From contig NZ_BCST01000005.1 of assembly GCF_001571005.1 (NCBI RefSeq), positions 351,713-415,712 on the forward strand: a stretch of DNA of 64,000 nucleotides. Direction: 5' to 3'. The notes beneath the pieces are model-generated. The model saw only the letters and a program-made list of their open reading frames with translations. It searched no databases and was not told the DNA's origin. Position numbers and translations under genes: made by a program. This DNA is from Herbiconiux solani NBRC 106740. Its GTDB lineage: Bacteria > Actinomycetota > Actinomycetes > Actinomycetales > Microbacteriaceae. Shown one piece after another: positions 34,210 through 42,398 of this stretch (the first letter of the stretch is position 1; every line of letters begins with the position of its first letter).

Positions 34210-35699
34210 CGCTCCAGCCCGTCGAACCACGGCTCGAGGCGCCGGTAGGCGTCGAGGAAGGTCTCGTACTCCCGGCCGTACCGGGCGTGCCGCGCGGGGT
34301 CGGGCTGCCGCTCTTCGGTGCGGGTCGAGAAGCGCAGAGCGACATCGAAGTCGTCGAAGATCCCGGTGCCCACGCCGGCCACGACCGCGGCGCCGATGGC
34401 GTTCGCCTCGTCGACCAGGTCGCGGGCGCTCACCGGCACGCCCCAGACGTCGGCGAAGATGTCGAGCAGCAGCCCCGAGTTGGCGGCACCGCCGATGGCG
34501 TCGATCGAGTCGATGCGGGTGCCGTTCTCGACGAAGGCGCGGAGCCCCGTGTAGAGGTTGAACGCCACGCCTTCGAGCACCGCACGGGTGAGCTCGCCTC
34601 GCCCGTGGTGCATGAGCAGGCCCACGAAAGCGGCGCGGGCGGCCGGGTTCCAGTACGGCGAACGCTCGCCGAGCAGGTGCGGGAGGAAGTAGAGGCCGTC
34701 CTCGGCCGCCTTGGCCGTGACCGCAGCGCCGAGGAGCTCTTCGTACCGGTCGTCCTGACCCGGCGCGAGCAGGGAGGTGACCCAGGAGAGCGCGGCGCCG
34801 CCGGTCTGCATCGTGGCCGTCGGCACGAACCGGCCGGGGATCACGTGGTTGAAGGTCATCGAGCGCATCAGGGGGTCGTGCAGGGGTGCATCCGCACTCA
34901 CCGAGACCCACGACGACGAGCCGAGGTAGGCGTAGGCGCCGGAGGAGGCGTCGATGATGCCGGCGCCGAGGGCCGCCATGGGGCCGTCGCCACCGCCGAT
35001 CACGACGGGAGTGCCCTCGGACAGGCCCGTCTCGCGGGCCGCCTCCGCGGTGACCGTGCCGATCACAGTGGTCGACTCGACGATCTCCGGGAAGAGGCCG
35101 CGATCCAGGCCCGCCGCCTCGATCAGCTCCTCGGACCAGCCCTTCGCGACCTGGTCGTAGGCGTTCGTGCTCGACGCGTCCGAGGGGTCGGTGACCCGCA
35201 CGCCGGTGAGCCGGTAGGCCAGGTAGTCCTTGGCCTGGAGGACGGTGTCGATCCGGGCGAAGGCCTCGGGCTCGGTGTCCCGGAGCCACATCACCTTCGA
35301 GAGCGAGTAGGTGGGGTTGAGCCGGTGACCCGTGATCGCGTAGGCCCGATCCATGCCGACCCGCTCGATCAGGGTGTCGCACTGCGCGCCGGAGCGCGTG
35401 TCGGCCCAGATGATCGCGGGGCGCACGATCTCGCCCGCCGCATCCACCGGCACGACGCCCATCATCTGACCCGAGAAGGAGACCGCGTCGATCTCCGAGC
35501 TCGAGATCCCGCCCTTGGCGAGCAGTTCGCGGTTGGCCGTGGCCATCGCGTTCCACCAGTCGTGCGGATCCTGCTGGGCGCGGCCGCCGGGGCCGAAGTC
35601 GGCGCCGTAGCCCACCGAGACGGCCGCGATGAGCCGGGCGTCGTTCGAGACGAGCGTCGCCTTGTTGCCGGTCGTGCCGAGGTCGTGGGAGATGATCAC
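34206..35699 (-). CDS. FGGY-family carbohydrate kinase (xylulokinase-like)
   Basis: A 497-residue kinase with the N-terminal loop IISHDLGTTGNKATLVS, the substrate strand FSGQMMGVVPVD, IWADTRSG, the second phosphate motif GAYAYLGSSSWVS, and IGGAANSGLLLDIFADVW near the C-terminus. It resembles xylulokinase and the kinases for erythrulose and other ketoses. Most of the long upstream open frame is spurious: GTG 35699 has AAGGA 7 bases ahead. It overlaps the lactonase gene. It would phosphorylate the ketose or polyol made by the SDR upstream. Confidence 0.88.
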   Translation of the reverse strand: MIISHDLGTTGNKATLVSNDARLIAAVSVGYGADFGPGGRAQQDPHDWWNAMATANRELLAKGGISSSEIDAVSFSGQMMGVVPVDAAGEIVRPAIIWADTRSGAQCDTLIERVGMDRAYAITGHRLNPTYSLSKVMWLRDTEPEAFARIDTVLQAKDYLAYRLTGVRVTDPSDASSTNAYDQVAKGWSEELIEAAGLDRGLFPEIVESTTVIGTVTAEAARETGLSEGTPVVIGGGDGPMAALGAGIIDASSGAYAYLGSSSWVSVSADAPLHDPLMRSMTFNHVIPGRFVPTATMQTGGAALSWVTSLLAPGQDDRYEELLGAAVTAKAAEDGLYFLPHLLGERSPYWNPAARAAFVGLLMHHGRGELTRAVLEGVAFNLYTGLRAFVENGTRIDSIDAIGGAANSGLLLDIFADVWGVPVSARDLVDEANAIGAAVVAGVGTGIFDDFDVALRFSTRTEERQPDPARHARYGREYETFLDAYRRLEPWFDGLER

Positions 35700-35770
35700 G
35701 GGGAGTCCTTCGAGGGTCGAGCGGATCGAGCAGGTGGAGCGGGCAGGGCGGTGGGGCGGTCGGCCGCGGG

Positions 35771-36505
35771 TCAGCGCAGCGAGTAGCCGCCGTCCATGAG
35801 CAGCTCGGCGCCGATGTAGTAGCGGGCGTCGTCGCTCAGCAGGAAGGCGACCGAGGCGGCGACCTCCTCGGGGGTCGCGAACCGGTCCACGACGACATCC
35901 CGCTTCCAGGTGTCGTGCATGTGCGCCTTCAGGTGGTTGAGCGGGGTGTCGACGTACCCGGGCGAGAGGGCGTTGACGCGCACGCCCGCGGTGCCCCACT
36001 CGACGGCGACCGACTTCGTGAAGGCGGTGACGGCGGCCTTGGAGGTGTTGTAGGCGGCCTGCTTCTGCGGGTAGTTGACGACGGCGTTGCCCGACATCGA
36101 GGCGATGTTGACGATCGCGCCGCCGCCGCGGGCGATCAGTTCGCGGCCGAAGGCCTGGCAGGTCAGGAAGACGCCGCGGAGGTTGACCCCGAGCACCGCG
36201 TCGAACTGCGCGACCGGCATGTCGACGACGGCCACGTCGTCCTCCACGATCCCGGCGCTCGTGACGAGGTCGACCGGCCGGTCGTCGTCGGCGTAGAGCG
36301 CCGCGACCACCGCGGAGACCGAATCGGGCGAGGCGAGGTCGAGCTCGAAGCCGCGGACGCCCTCGGGAAGGGTGTCGAGTCCTGCGCGGTCGAGGGCGTA
36401 GACCTCCGCGCCCTCGGCGACGAGACGGCGGGCGATCGCCTGGCCGATTCCTCCGGCACCTCCGGTGACCGCCACGCGACGGCCGGTGAAACGAGTCGTG
36501 TCCAC
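35771..36505 (-). CDS. Short-chain dehydrogenase/reductase
   Basis: A 244-residue classical SDR: the nucleotide loop VAVTGGAGGIGQAIARRL, the catalytic Ser in IVNIASMSGNAV, and Y-x-x-x-K in AAYNTSKAAVTAF. The C-terminus has the usual ELLMDGGYSLR. It should oxidise a sugar or polyol hydroxyl with NAD(P). GTG 36505 has AGGGAGGA upstream. It is the first gene of the leftward operon, and the divergent gap to 36699 carries two copies of the regulon palindrome. Confidence 0.9.
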   Translation of the reverse strand: MDTTRFTGRRVAVTGGAGGIGQAIARRLVAEGAEVYALDRAGLDTLPEGVRGFELDLASPDSVSAVVAALYADDDRPVDLVTSAGIVEDDVAVVDMPVAQFDAVLGVNLRGVFLTCQAFGRELIARGGGAIVNIASMSGNAVVNYPQKQAAYNTSKAAVTAFTKSVAVEWGTAGVRVNALSPGYVDTPLNHLKAHMHDTWKRDVVVDRFATPEEVAASVAFLLSDDARYYIGAELLMDGGYSLR

Positions 36506-36558
36506 GGGTGTTGTCCTCCCTGATTCTCCATTGAGTCCGCGAGCGTTGCGAGGCGCTG

Positions 36559-36573
36559 CCTAGTAAAACTACA
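36559..36573. promoter_or_regulatory. Regulon palindrome, copy A (half-conserved)
   Basis: The right arm and centre, TAGT-AAA-ACTACA, match the consensus TGTAGT-N3-ACTACA, while the two outer left bases do not. The site overlaps the possible leftward -10 box TTTACT (36562-36567) of the SDR operon, whose weak -35 is TTGCAC 17 bases upstream. Confidence 0.45.
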
Positions 36574-36663
36574 TCAAATCGGCCGTGCAATGCATCCCGA
36601 CCCCCGCATCCAGGCATATCGACCCCCGATTTCGCCTCCGAGGGGACGGGATGGCACGATGCT

Positions 36664-36678
36664 TGTAGTATGACTACC
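36664..36678. promoter_or_regulatory. Regulon palindrome, copy B
   Basis: TGTAGT-ATG-ACTACC fits TGTAGT-N3-ACTACA in all but the last base. It overlaps the likely -10 element of the rightward operon and lies 21 bases before the cupin isomerase start. It is almost the same as the site at 47203 and is a probable RpiR binding site. Confidence 0.65.
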
Positions 36679-36698
36679 GACTCTCGAGGAGGAGACGC

Positions 36699-37316
36699 AT
36701 GACATCCGCCGCCACGGCCATCGACCAACCCACCCTGATCGAGATCGCCCCCACCGGGCAGCTCACGGGGGCGACCCGGCACTACGAGAAGCAGCTCGGC
36801 GACATGGCCGGCGTCTACCTCGACGAGCGGGCCTGGACGTCGGCGGTCGAGCGCGAGGGTGCCGAGACCCTGATCTACTCGGTCGACGAGCAGAAGTACC
36901 AGGACGGCCCCGGCGCCCTGATCGTCGGCACCAGCACACTGCTGCCCGGCTCCTACGGCGACGAGTTCGCCGTCACCCGCGGCCACCTGCACGCGATCTC
37001 GGATCGCGCCGAGCTCTACTACTGCCTGAGCGGCCGCGGCGTCATGCTGCTCGACACCGTCGACGGGCGCACCGCCGCCGTCGAGCTCACGCCGGGCAAG
37101 GCCGTCAACGTGCCCGGCCACTGGATCCACCGCAGCGTCAACGTCGGCGACGAGCCCTTCGTCACCCTCTTTTCCTATGCCGCCGACGCCGGTCAGGACT
37201 ACGCGATCATCGCCGAGGCGGGCGGGATGAAGACCCTCGTCGTCTCGGACGGCGACGCCGGCTGGACCACCATCCCCAACCCCCGCCACCGCGGCTACCG
37301 GAAGGCCTCGGCATGA
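36699..37316 (+). CDS. Cupin-type phosphosugar isomerase (archaeal-type glucose-6-phosphate isomerase family)
   Basis: A 205-residue single-domain cupin. The metal site is TRGHLHAISDRAELYYCL (His, His, Glu) with a later His in PGHWIHRSVNVGDE, the pattern of cupin glucose-6-phosphate isomerases. It would interconvert an aldose and ketose phosphate. In this operon it is followed by an aldolase and two dehydrogenases, so the natural substrate may be another sugar phosphate. ATG 36699 has GAGGAGGAG upstream, and its stop overlaps the aldolase start as ATGA. Confidence 0.82.
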   Translation: MTSAATAIDQPTLIEIAPTGQLTGATRHYEKQLGDMAGVYLDERAWTSAVEREGAETLIYSVDEQKYQDGPGALIVGTSTLLPGSYGDEFAVTRGHLHAISDRAELYYCLSGRGVMLLDTVDGRTAAVELTPGKAVNVPGHWIHRSVNVGDEPFVTLFSYAADAGQDYAIIAEAGGMKTLVVSDGDAGWTTIPNPRHRGYRKASA

Positions 37317-37960
37317 CCGGCTCGCCCCTCGAGCGCCTGACGCTCGCCCGCATCGTCCCCGTCGTCGAGATCACCGACCCGGCCCGCGGCGTCGAACTCG
37401 CCCGTACCCTCGTCGAGGCCGGCCTGCCGGTCGCCGAGGTCACCCTCCGCACCCCGGCAGCCCTCGAGGCGATCCGCGCGATCGCCGACGAGGTGCCCGG
37501 CTTCCTCGTCGGCGCGGGAACGCTGCTGACCCCGGCCCAGGTCGAGGATGCGGCCGAGGCCGGCGCCCACTTCGGCGTCTCGCCCGGGTTCACTCCCGAG
37601 CTCTCCCGAGCCGCCTCCGACCGCGGTCTGCCGTTCGTGCCGGGCGCCGTCACCGCCTCCGAGATCCTCGCGGCCGCGGACCTCGGGCACACGCACCTCA
37701 AGTTCTTCCCCGCCGAGCAGTCGGGAGGAGCGGCCGCCGTCGGCGCGTTCGCCTCCCCGTTCGCCGCCCTCGGCATCCGCTTCATGCCCACCGGCGGCGT
37801 GCGCCCGGCGAACCTCGACGCGTACCTGGGCCTTGCCACCGTCTTCGCGATCGGCGGCACCTGGATCGCCCCGCGCGACCAGATCACCGAGGGCCGGTTC
37901 GACGAGATCGGCCGGGCCGCCCGCACCGCCGTCGCGACGGTCGCCGCCTACGGCGCCTGA
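37313..37960 (+). CDS. KDPG/KHG-type 2-keto-3-deoxy acid aldolase
   Basis: A 215-residue class I aldolase of the Eda/DgoA type. It has the N-terminal RIVPVVEITDPARGVELARTLVEAGLPVAEVTLRTP with the active-site Glu, the GAGTLLTPAQVEDA loop, and the Schiff-base Lys in GHTHLKFFPAEQSGGAAAVG. The GGVRPANLDAYL phosphate loop is present. It cleaves 2-keto-3-deoxy acids, usually phosphorylated, to pyruvate and an aldehyde. ATG 37313 overlaps the cupin gene. No sugar-acid dehydratase is nearby to make the usual substrate, which is odd. Confidence 0.9.
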   Translation: MTGSPLERLTLARIVPVVEITDPARGVELARTLVEAGLPVAEVTLRTPAALEAIRAIADEVPGFLVGAGTLLTPAQVEDAAEAGAHFGVSPGFTPELSRAASDRGLPFVPGAVTASEILAAADLGHTHLKFFPAEQSGGAAAVGAFASPFAALGIRFMPTGGVRPANLDAYLGLATVFAIGGTWIAPRDQITEGRFDEIGRAARTAVATVAAYGA

Positions 37961-38012
37961 GCCGGCAGCTTTTAGACCCCGGCACTCCCAGACCACAGAG
38001 AAAGAAGACCCC

Positions 38013-38981
38013 GTGCCTCGCACCTTCACCCCCGACACCCTCGAGCCGGCGTCGATCCCCACCTTCTACTTCATCGGCGTCACGACCGGCAGCTCGTCGA
38101 TCCGCACGGTGTTCCCCGCCTGGGCGGAGGCGCTCGGGCTGGGTGAGGTCGAGCTCGTCGGGATCGACCTGCCCCTGCACGCGCCCGAGGAGCAGTACCG
38201 CACGGTGGTGTCGTTCCTGAAGGACGACCCGCTGAGCTTGGGCGCGCTCGTCACGACCCACAAGATCGACCTCTACCGGGCCGCCCGCGACCTCTTCGAC
38301 GAGATCGACCCGCTCGCCGAGCTGATGGACGAGGTGAGCTGCCTCTCGAAGCGCGACGGCCGGTTCCGCGCCCACGCGAAGGATCCGATCTCCTCCGGGC
38401 TCGCGCTGGACGCCTTCCTCCCGGCCGGCTACTTCGCCGAGGCCCCGACCGACGTCGTCGTCTTCGGTGCCGGCGGCTCGGCCATCGCGATCGACTGGTA
38501 CCTCTCCCGGCCCGAGCGGGGCGCCGACCGGCCCGCGAGGATCGTCGTCACCAACCGCAGCGGCGGCCGCCTCGAGACCCTGCGGGCGATCCACGACGAG
38601 GCCTCGGCCGAGGTGCCGCTCGAGACGGCGCTCGCCCCGACGGCCGAGGACAACGACGCCGTGCTCGCCTCCGCGAGCGCGCGGGCCGTCGTGGTCAACG
38701 CGACCGGCCTCGGCAAGGATGCCCCGGGCTCGCCGCTCTCCGACGCCGTCGTCTTCCCCGAGCGGGCCGTCGTCTGGGATCTCAACTACCGCGGCGACCT
38801 GGTTTTCCTCGACCAGGCCCGCGCGGCCGAGGCCGAGCGCTCGCTGCAGGTCGAGGACGGCTGGATCTACTTCATCCACGGCTGGACCCAGGTGATCGCC
38901 GAGGTCTTCGACGTCACGATCCCCACCAGCGGACCGGTGTTCGACGAGCTGTCCGCGATCGCGGCGCGCACGAGGGCCTGA
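38013..38981 (+). CDS. AroE-like (shikimate dehydrogenase family) oxidoreductase of unknown substrate
   Basis: A 322-residue protein with the shikimate dehydrogenase layout but a divergent substrate site. The catalytic pair is recognisable as Lys in ALVTTHKIDLY and Asp in RAHAKDPISSG. The cofactor loop is VVVFGAGGSAIAID and the motif NATGLGKDAP matches NATS-x-G of AroE. The usual N-terminal PI-x-HS-x-SP is only GVTTGSSSIRTVF, and the C-terminal helix is unlike AroE. It is about 40 residues longer than AroE. It probably oxidises a polyhydroxy compound other than shikimate in this sugar operon. GTG 38013 has AGAAAGAAG upstream. Confidence 0.8.
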   Translation: MPRTFTPDTLEPASIPTFYFIGVTTGSSSIRTVFPAWAEALGLGEVELVGIDLPLHAPEEQYRTVVSFLKDDPLSLGALVTTHKIDLYRAARDLFDEIDPLAELMDEVSCLSKRDGRFRAHAKDPISSGLALDAFLPAGYFAEAPTDVVVFGAGGSAIAIDWYLSRPERGADRPARIVVTNRSGGRLETLRAIHDEASAEVPLETALAPTAEDNDAVLASASARAVVVNATGLGKDAPGSPLSDAVVFPERAVVWDLNYRGDLVFLDQARAAEAERSLQVEDGWIYFIHGWTQVIAEVFDVTIPTSGPVFDELSAIAARTRA

Positions 38982-38984
38982 CCG

Positions 38985-39911
38985 ATGCGCATCCTCGTCA
39001 CCCCCCGCTCGATGACCGCCCAGGGCCTGGACGCCGTGCCCGAGCTGCAGCCGCTCCGCGACCTCGGGGCCGAGCTGGTGGCGGGCCCGGCCGGCCGGCT
39101 GCCGAGCGAAGAGGAGTTGCTCGCCCTGGTGCCCGGCATCGACGGCTGGCTCGCCGGCGTCGAGACCGTGTCGGTCCGGGTGCTGGATGCCGCCGACCGG
39201 CTGCGCGTGATCAGCCGCAACGGCGTCGGAGCGGATGCGGTCGACGTGGCCGCCGCCGAGGCCCGCGGCATCCGGGTGGAGCTCGCGCGCGGCGCGAACT
39301 CCCGCGGGGTCGCCGAGCTGGCCGTGCTGCTCATGCTGGCGAGCCTCCGCGACCTCCCGCGCGCTGACGCCGCCATGAAGGCCGGCGGCTGGTCGCGCTC
39401 GCTCGGCCGGGAGATGCCGGATGTGACGGTCGGCCTCGTCGGCTTCGGCGCGATCGGCCGCATCGTCGCCCGTCTGGCCGGCGCGCTCGGCGCCCGCGTG
39501 CTCGCCTACGACGCCTTCGCCGAGGTCGAGCCGGCCTCCGGCGCCGAGAGCGCCTCGTTCGCTGAGGTCTTCGCCCTCAGCGACGTCGTCTCGCTGCACA
39601 GCCCGCCCCCGGCCGACGGCACCCCGCTCGTCACCGCCGAGGTGCTCGCCACCATGCGACAGGATGCGGTGCTGATCAACACGGCCCGCTCGGCCCTGGT
39701 CGACGACGGCGCGGTGCTCGACGCGCTCGAGTCCGGCCGGCTCTCCTCGTACGCGGTCGACGCCTTCGACACCGAGCCCCCCGCGCTCACCCCGCTGCTC
39801 CGGCACGAGCGCACGATCCTCACCCCGCACCTGGGCGGTTTCACCGGCGCGAGCACGCGGCGGGCCACGGAGCAGTCGGTGGCCAACCTGATCGCTACGC
39901 TGGGGTTGTAA
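38985..39911 (+). CDS. D-2-hydroxyacid dehydrogenase (phosphoglycerate-dehydrogenase-like)
   Basis: A 308-residue NAD-dependent D-2-hydroxyacid dehydrogenase. It has ISRNGVGADAVDVAAAEARG, the nucleotide loop VGLVGFGAIGRIVARLAG, the catalytic Arg in VLINTARSALVDD, the Glu in AFDTEPPALTPLL and the His in ILTPHLGGFTGAS. There is no regulatory ACT domain, so it is not a full SerA. It would interconvert a 2-keto acid and a D-hydroxy acid, for example hydroxypyruvate or a sugar acid. It begins 3 bases after the AroE-like gene. Confidence 0.9.
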   Translation: MRILVTPRSMTAQGLDAVPELQPLRDLGAELVAGPAGRLPSEEELLALVPGIDGWLAGVETVSVRVLDAADRLRVISRNGVGADAVDVAAAEARGIRVELARGANSRGVAELAVLLMLASLRDLPRADAAMKAGGWSRSLGREMPDVTVGLVGFGAIGRIVARLAGALGARVLAYDAFAEVEPASGAESASFAEVFALSDVVSLHSPPPADGTPLVTAEVLATMRQDAVLINTARSALVDDGAVLDALESGRLSSYAVDAFDTEPPALTPLLRHERTILTPHLGGFTGASTRRATEQSVANLIATLGL

Positions 39912-39945
39912 TCGCGCCACCGTGGCGCGGCGGGGAGATGCGCCC

Positions 39946-40818
39946 ATGAAGCCCGAGAGCTATTCGCCCACGAACGCCCCGCTGCTCGAACACCTGAGCA
40001 ACGTGATCGGCACGCTGCGCAACTCCGAGCGCAAGGTCGCCCAGCTGGTCGCCGACAACCCCTCGTTCGTGATGAACGCGACCATGGCGGGGGTCGCCGA
40101 CGCGGCCGGGGTCAGCGAGCCGACGGTGATGCGGTTCTGCACCTCGCTCGGCTTCGGCGGGTTCCAGCAGTTCAAGATCTCGCTCGCGCAGACCCTCGCC
40201 CTCGGCATCCCGGCGACGCTCTCCACGATCGGCCGCGAGGACTCGATCGAGGTGCTGACCACGAAGATCTTCGACCACACCATCTCGAGCCTCGACCGCG
40301 CGCGGCGGTTCCTCGACCCGGCCCAGATCGAGCGGGCGGTCGAGGCCATCCTCAAGTCGACCTCGCTGACCTTCGCGGGTCTCGGCGCCTCGGCCATCAT
40401 CGGGCTCGACGCCGAGCAGAAGGCCGCCCTGTTCGGCGTGCCCTCCACGGCGCCCTCCGACCCGCACCAGCAGTTCATGGCCGCCTCCACCGCCCGCTCC
40501 ACCGACGTCATCGTCGCGATCTCGAACACCGGGCGCACCCGTCAGGTGGTGCAGGTCGCGCAGACGGCTCAGGAGAGGGGCGCCACGGTGATCGGGATCT
40601 CGGGCGAGGACAGCCCGCTCCTGGAGCACTGCGACATCCCGCTGATCGTGAAGACGATCGAGGACACGGACATGTACACCCCCACGGTCAGCCGCCTGGC
40701 CGGGCTCGTGGTCATCGACATCCTCGCCACCTCGGTCGCGCTGCGCCGCGGCGAGGAGCACATGGAGAACCTCACGTCGATGAAGGAGGGCCTGGCCCGC
40801 TTCCGCCGCAACGGCTGA
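39946..40818 (+). CDS. MurR/RpiR family transcriptional regulator
   Basis: A 290-residue regulator with an N-terminal RpiR helix-turn-helix (LRNSERKVAQLV, ATMAGVADAAGVSEPTVMRFCTSLGFGGFQQFK) and a C-terminal SIS sugar-phosphate-binding domain (LTFAGLGASAIIGLDAEQKAALFG, VIVAISNTGRTRQVVQVA). It closes the rightward operon and is the likely reader of the TGTAGT-N3-ACTACA sites, with a phosphorylated pathway intermediate as effector. ATG 39946 has GGGGAG 9 bases upstream; the GTG at 39922 is less likely. Confidence 0.9.
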   Translation: MKPESYSPTNAPLLEHLSNVIGTLRNSERKVAQLVADNPSFVMNATMAGVADAAGVSEPTVMRFCTSLGFGGFQQFKISLAQTLALGIPATLSTIGREDSIEVLTTKIFDHTISSLDRARRFLDPAQIERAVEAILKSTSLTFAGLGASAIIGLDAEQKAALFGVPSTAPSDPHQQFMAASTARSTDVIVAISNTGRTRQVVQVAQTAQERGATVIGISGEDSPLLEHCDIPLIVKTIEDTDMYTPTVSRLAGLVVIDILATSVALRRGEEHMENLTSMKEGLARFRRNG

Positions 40819-40860
40819 CCGCGCTGTCCGGCGCCGGGCGTCCGACACCGGGCGAGCGGG

Positions 40861-41352
40861 TCATCCCGGGCCGGAGATGCCATGGACGAGGATCGTGCTG
40901 AGGGCACGCACCGCGGTCGCGGACGATGCCCCCTGCCCGCCAGAGAACGCCGTCATCGCGAGCATCCCGACCCGGACGTCGCCAGCCGTCACCCCCGGTC
41001 GCAGAGCGCCGGCCTCGAGGGCTCGGCCGACCAGTCGGTCGAGGGCCTCGGCGTGCTCGCGCCGGGCCTGCGTGAACGGCGCTCCGTCGGCGGTGCCGTC
41101 GAGCAGCACGCGGAGCAGCCCCGGGTGCGCGATCTGCACCTGCGTGAACCAGTCGATCACCGAACGGAGGCCCTCCCACGGGTCGGGCTCGGCGAGGGCC
41201 GACCGCATGGCACGACTGCAGAGGTCGACCTGGGTCGCCAGCACGGCCTCGACGAGTTCGTTCTTCGTGGGGAAGTGCCGGTAGGCGGTGGCGATGCCCA
41301 TCCCCGCCTCGCGGGCGATGGTAACGGCATCATCCCCCAGCGAAAGGTGCGA
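40861..41352 (-). pseudogene. TetR family regulator lacking its N-terminal DNA-binding helix
   Basis: The open frame holds a TetR core starting in the middle of the helix-turn-helix: DAVTIAREAGMGIATAYRHFPTKNELVEAVL, then a normal ligand-binding domain to the stop at 40861. The first helix of the TetR domain (about 25-30 residues, R-x-x-IL-x-AA-x-x-LF) is missing. The frame instead continues into antisense of the neighbouring oxidoreductase gene, whose GTG start lies at 41354. No good start codon or ribosome site is seen for the short form. A deletion that joined the two divergent genes and removed their promoter region explains this best. Confidence 0.7.
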
Positions 41353-41353
41353 C

Positions 41354-42291
41354 GTGATCGCCGTCCAGTTCGACCGACCCGGTCCCTCCTCCGTGCTCCA
41401 TCTCGGCGAGAGGCCGGTTCCCGCGGTTCCCGAGGGGCGGATCCTGATGCACGTGCGGGCGGCCGGGATCTCCCCCATCGACCTGTCGCTCCGTGCCGGC
41501 ACCTCGGCGCTCAGCTCGTCGCTCGCCTTCCCCCACGTCACCGGCATCGACGCGGCCGGCACCGTGGCCGAGCTCGGGCGGGGCGTCTCGGGTGTTCACC
41601 TCGGAGACGAGGTGTTCGGCACGGTGCTGCTCTCCGACTTCGGCGGAGCCACAGCCGAGTACGCCGTGCTCGACCACTGGGGCGGAAGCCTGCCGAGTGG
41701 TCCTGGGCGGAGGCCGCCGCCGCCGGCTCGGCCCTCGAGACCGCGACCCGCGCCCTCGACCTGCTCCACCTCGTCCCCGGCGAGACCGTCGTCGTCGAAG
41801 GCGCGGCAGGCGGCATCGGATCGATGGCCGCCCAGCTCGCCGTCGCCCGCGGAGCGCGGGTGTTCGGCACGGCCCGCGAGGAGTCGCTGCCCGTGGTCGC
41901 CGCCCTGGCGGGCGTCACGCCGGTACCGAGCGGAGAGGGCTGGATGCGCTCCCTCCGCGACGGGGGCATCGACCGGGTGGATGCCGCACTGGATGCCCGG
42001 GGAGGAGGCGCGCTCCCGGCCCTCGTCGCCGCGGCCGGAGGCCCCGAGCGGGTCGTCACGATCGCCGACCCGGCCGCCGCCGAGCACGGCGTCCGCTTCA
42101 CCCGGGGGTCCCTGGCCGGCGAGCCGACCGGCCATCACGGACTCACGACGATCGCCGGTTCCGGCGGGCGGCCCGCGGCGACCATGCCCATCCGCGCGAC
42201 CTTCCCGTTCTCGGAGGCTCCCGCGGCGCATGACGCCGCGCAGACCCGCCCCGCCTGGCGGCGCGTGGCGCTCCTCAACGACCGGGTCTGA
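41354..42291 (+). pseudogene. Frameshifted zinc-independent quinone oxidoreductase (MDR family)
   Basis: Two frames together make one MDR oxidoreductase. The first, from GTG 41354, reads VIAVQFDRPGPSSVLHLGE through HVTGIDAAGTVAELGRGV to TAEYAVLDHWGGSLP. The second, from about 41686, reads KPAEWSWAEAAAAGSALET, then the Rossmann part VVVEGAAGGIGSMAAQLAVARGA and a normal C-terminus ending at 42291. The break lies within about 41680-41700, near GGCGGAAGCC, and needs a one-base-type shift. Its promoter region also seems lost next to the truncated tetR. A sequencing error at the break is possible. Confidence 0.75.
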
Positions 42292-42398
42292 AGGATCGGA
42301 CGACCACCGACCGAGGCGGCCGACGAGTCCGCCGAGACAGGAGAGCGGGCGACACCACCACAGGCCGCCCGCTCCCGGCTCATCGCCGTCCGGCCGGG

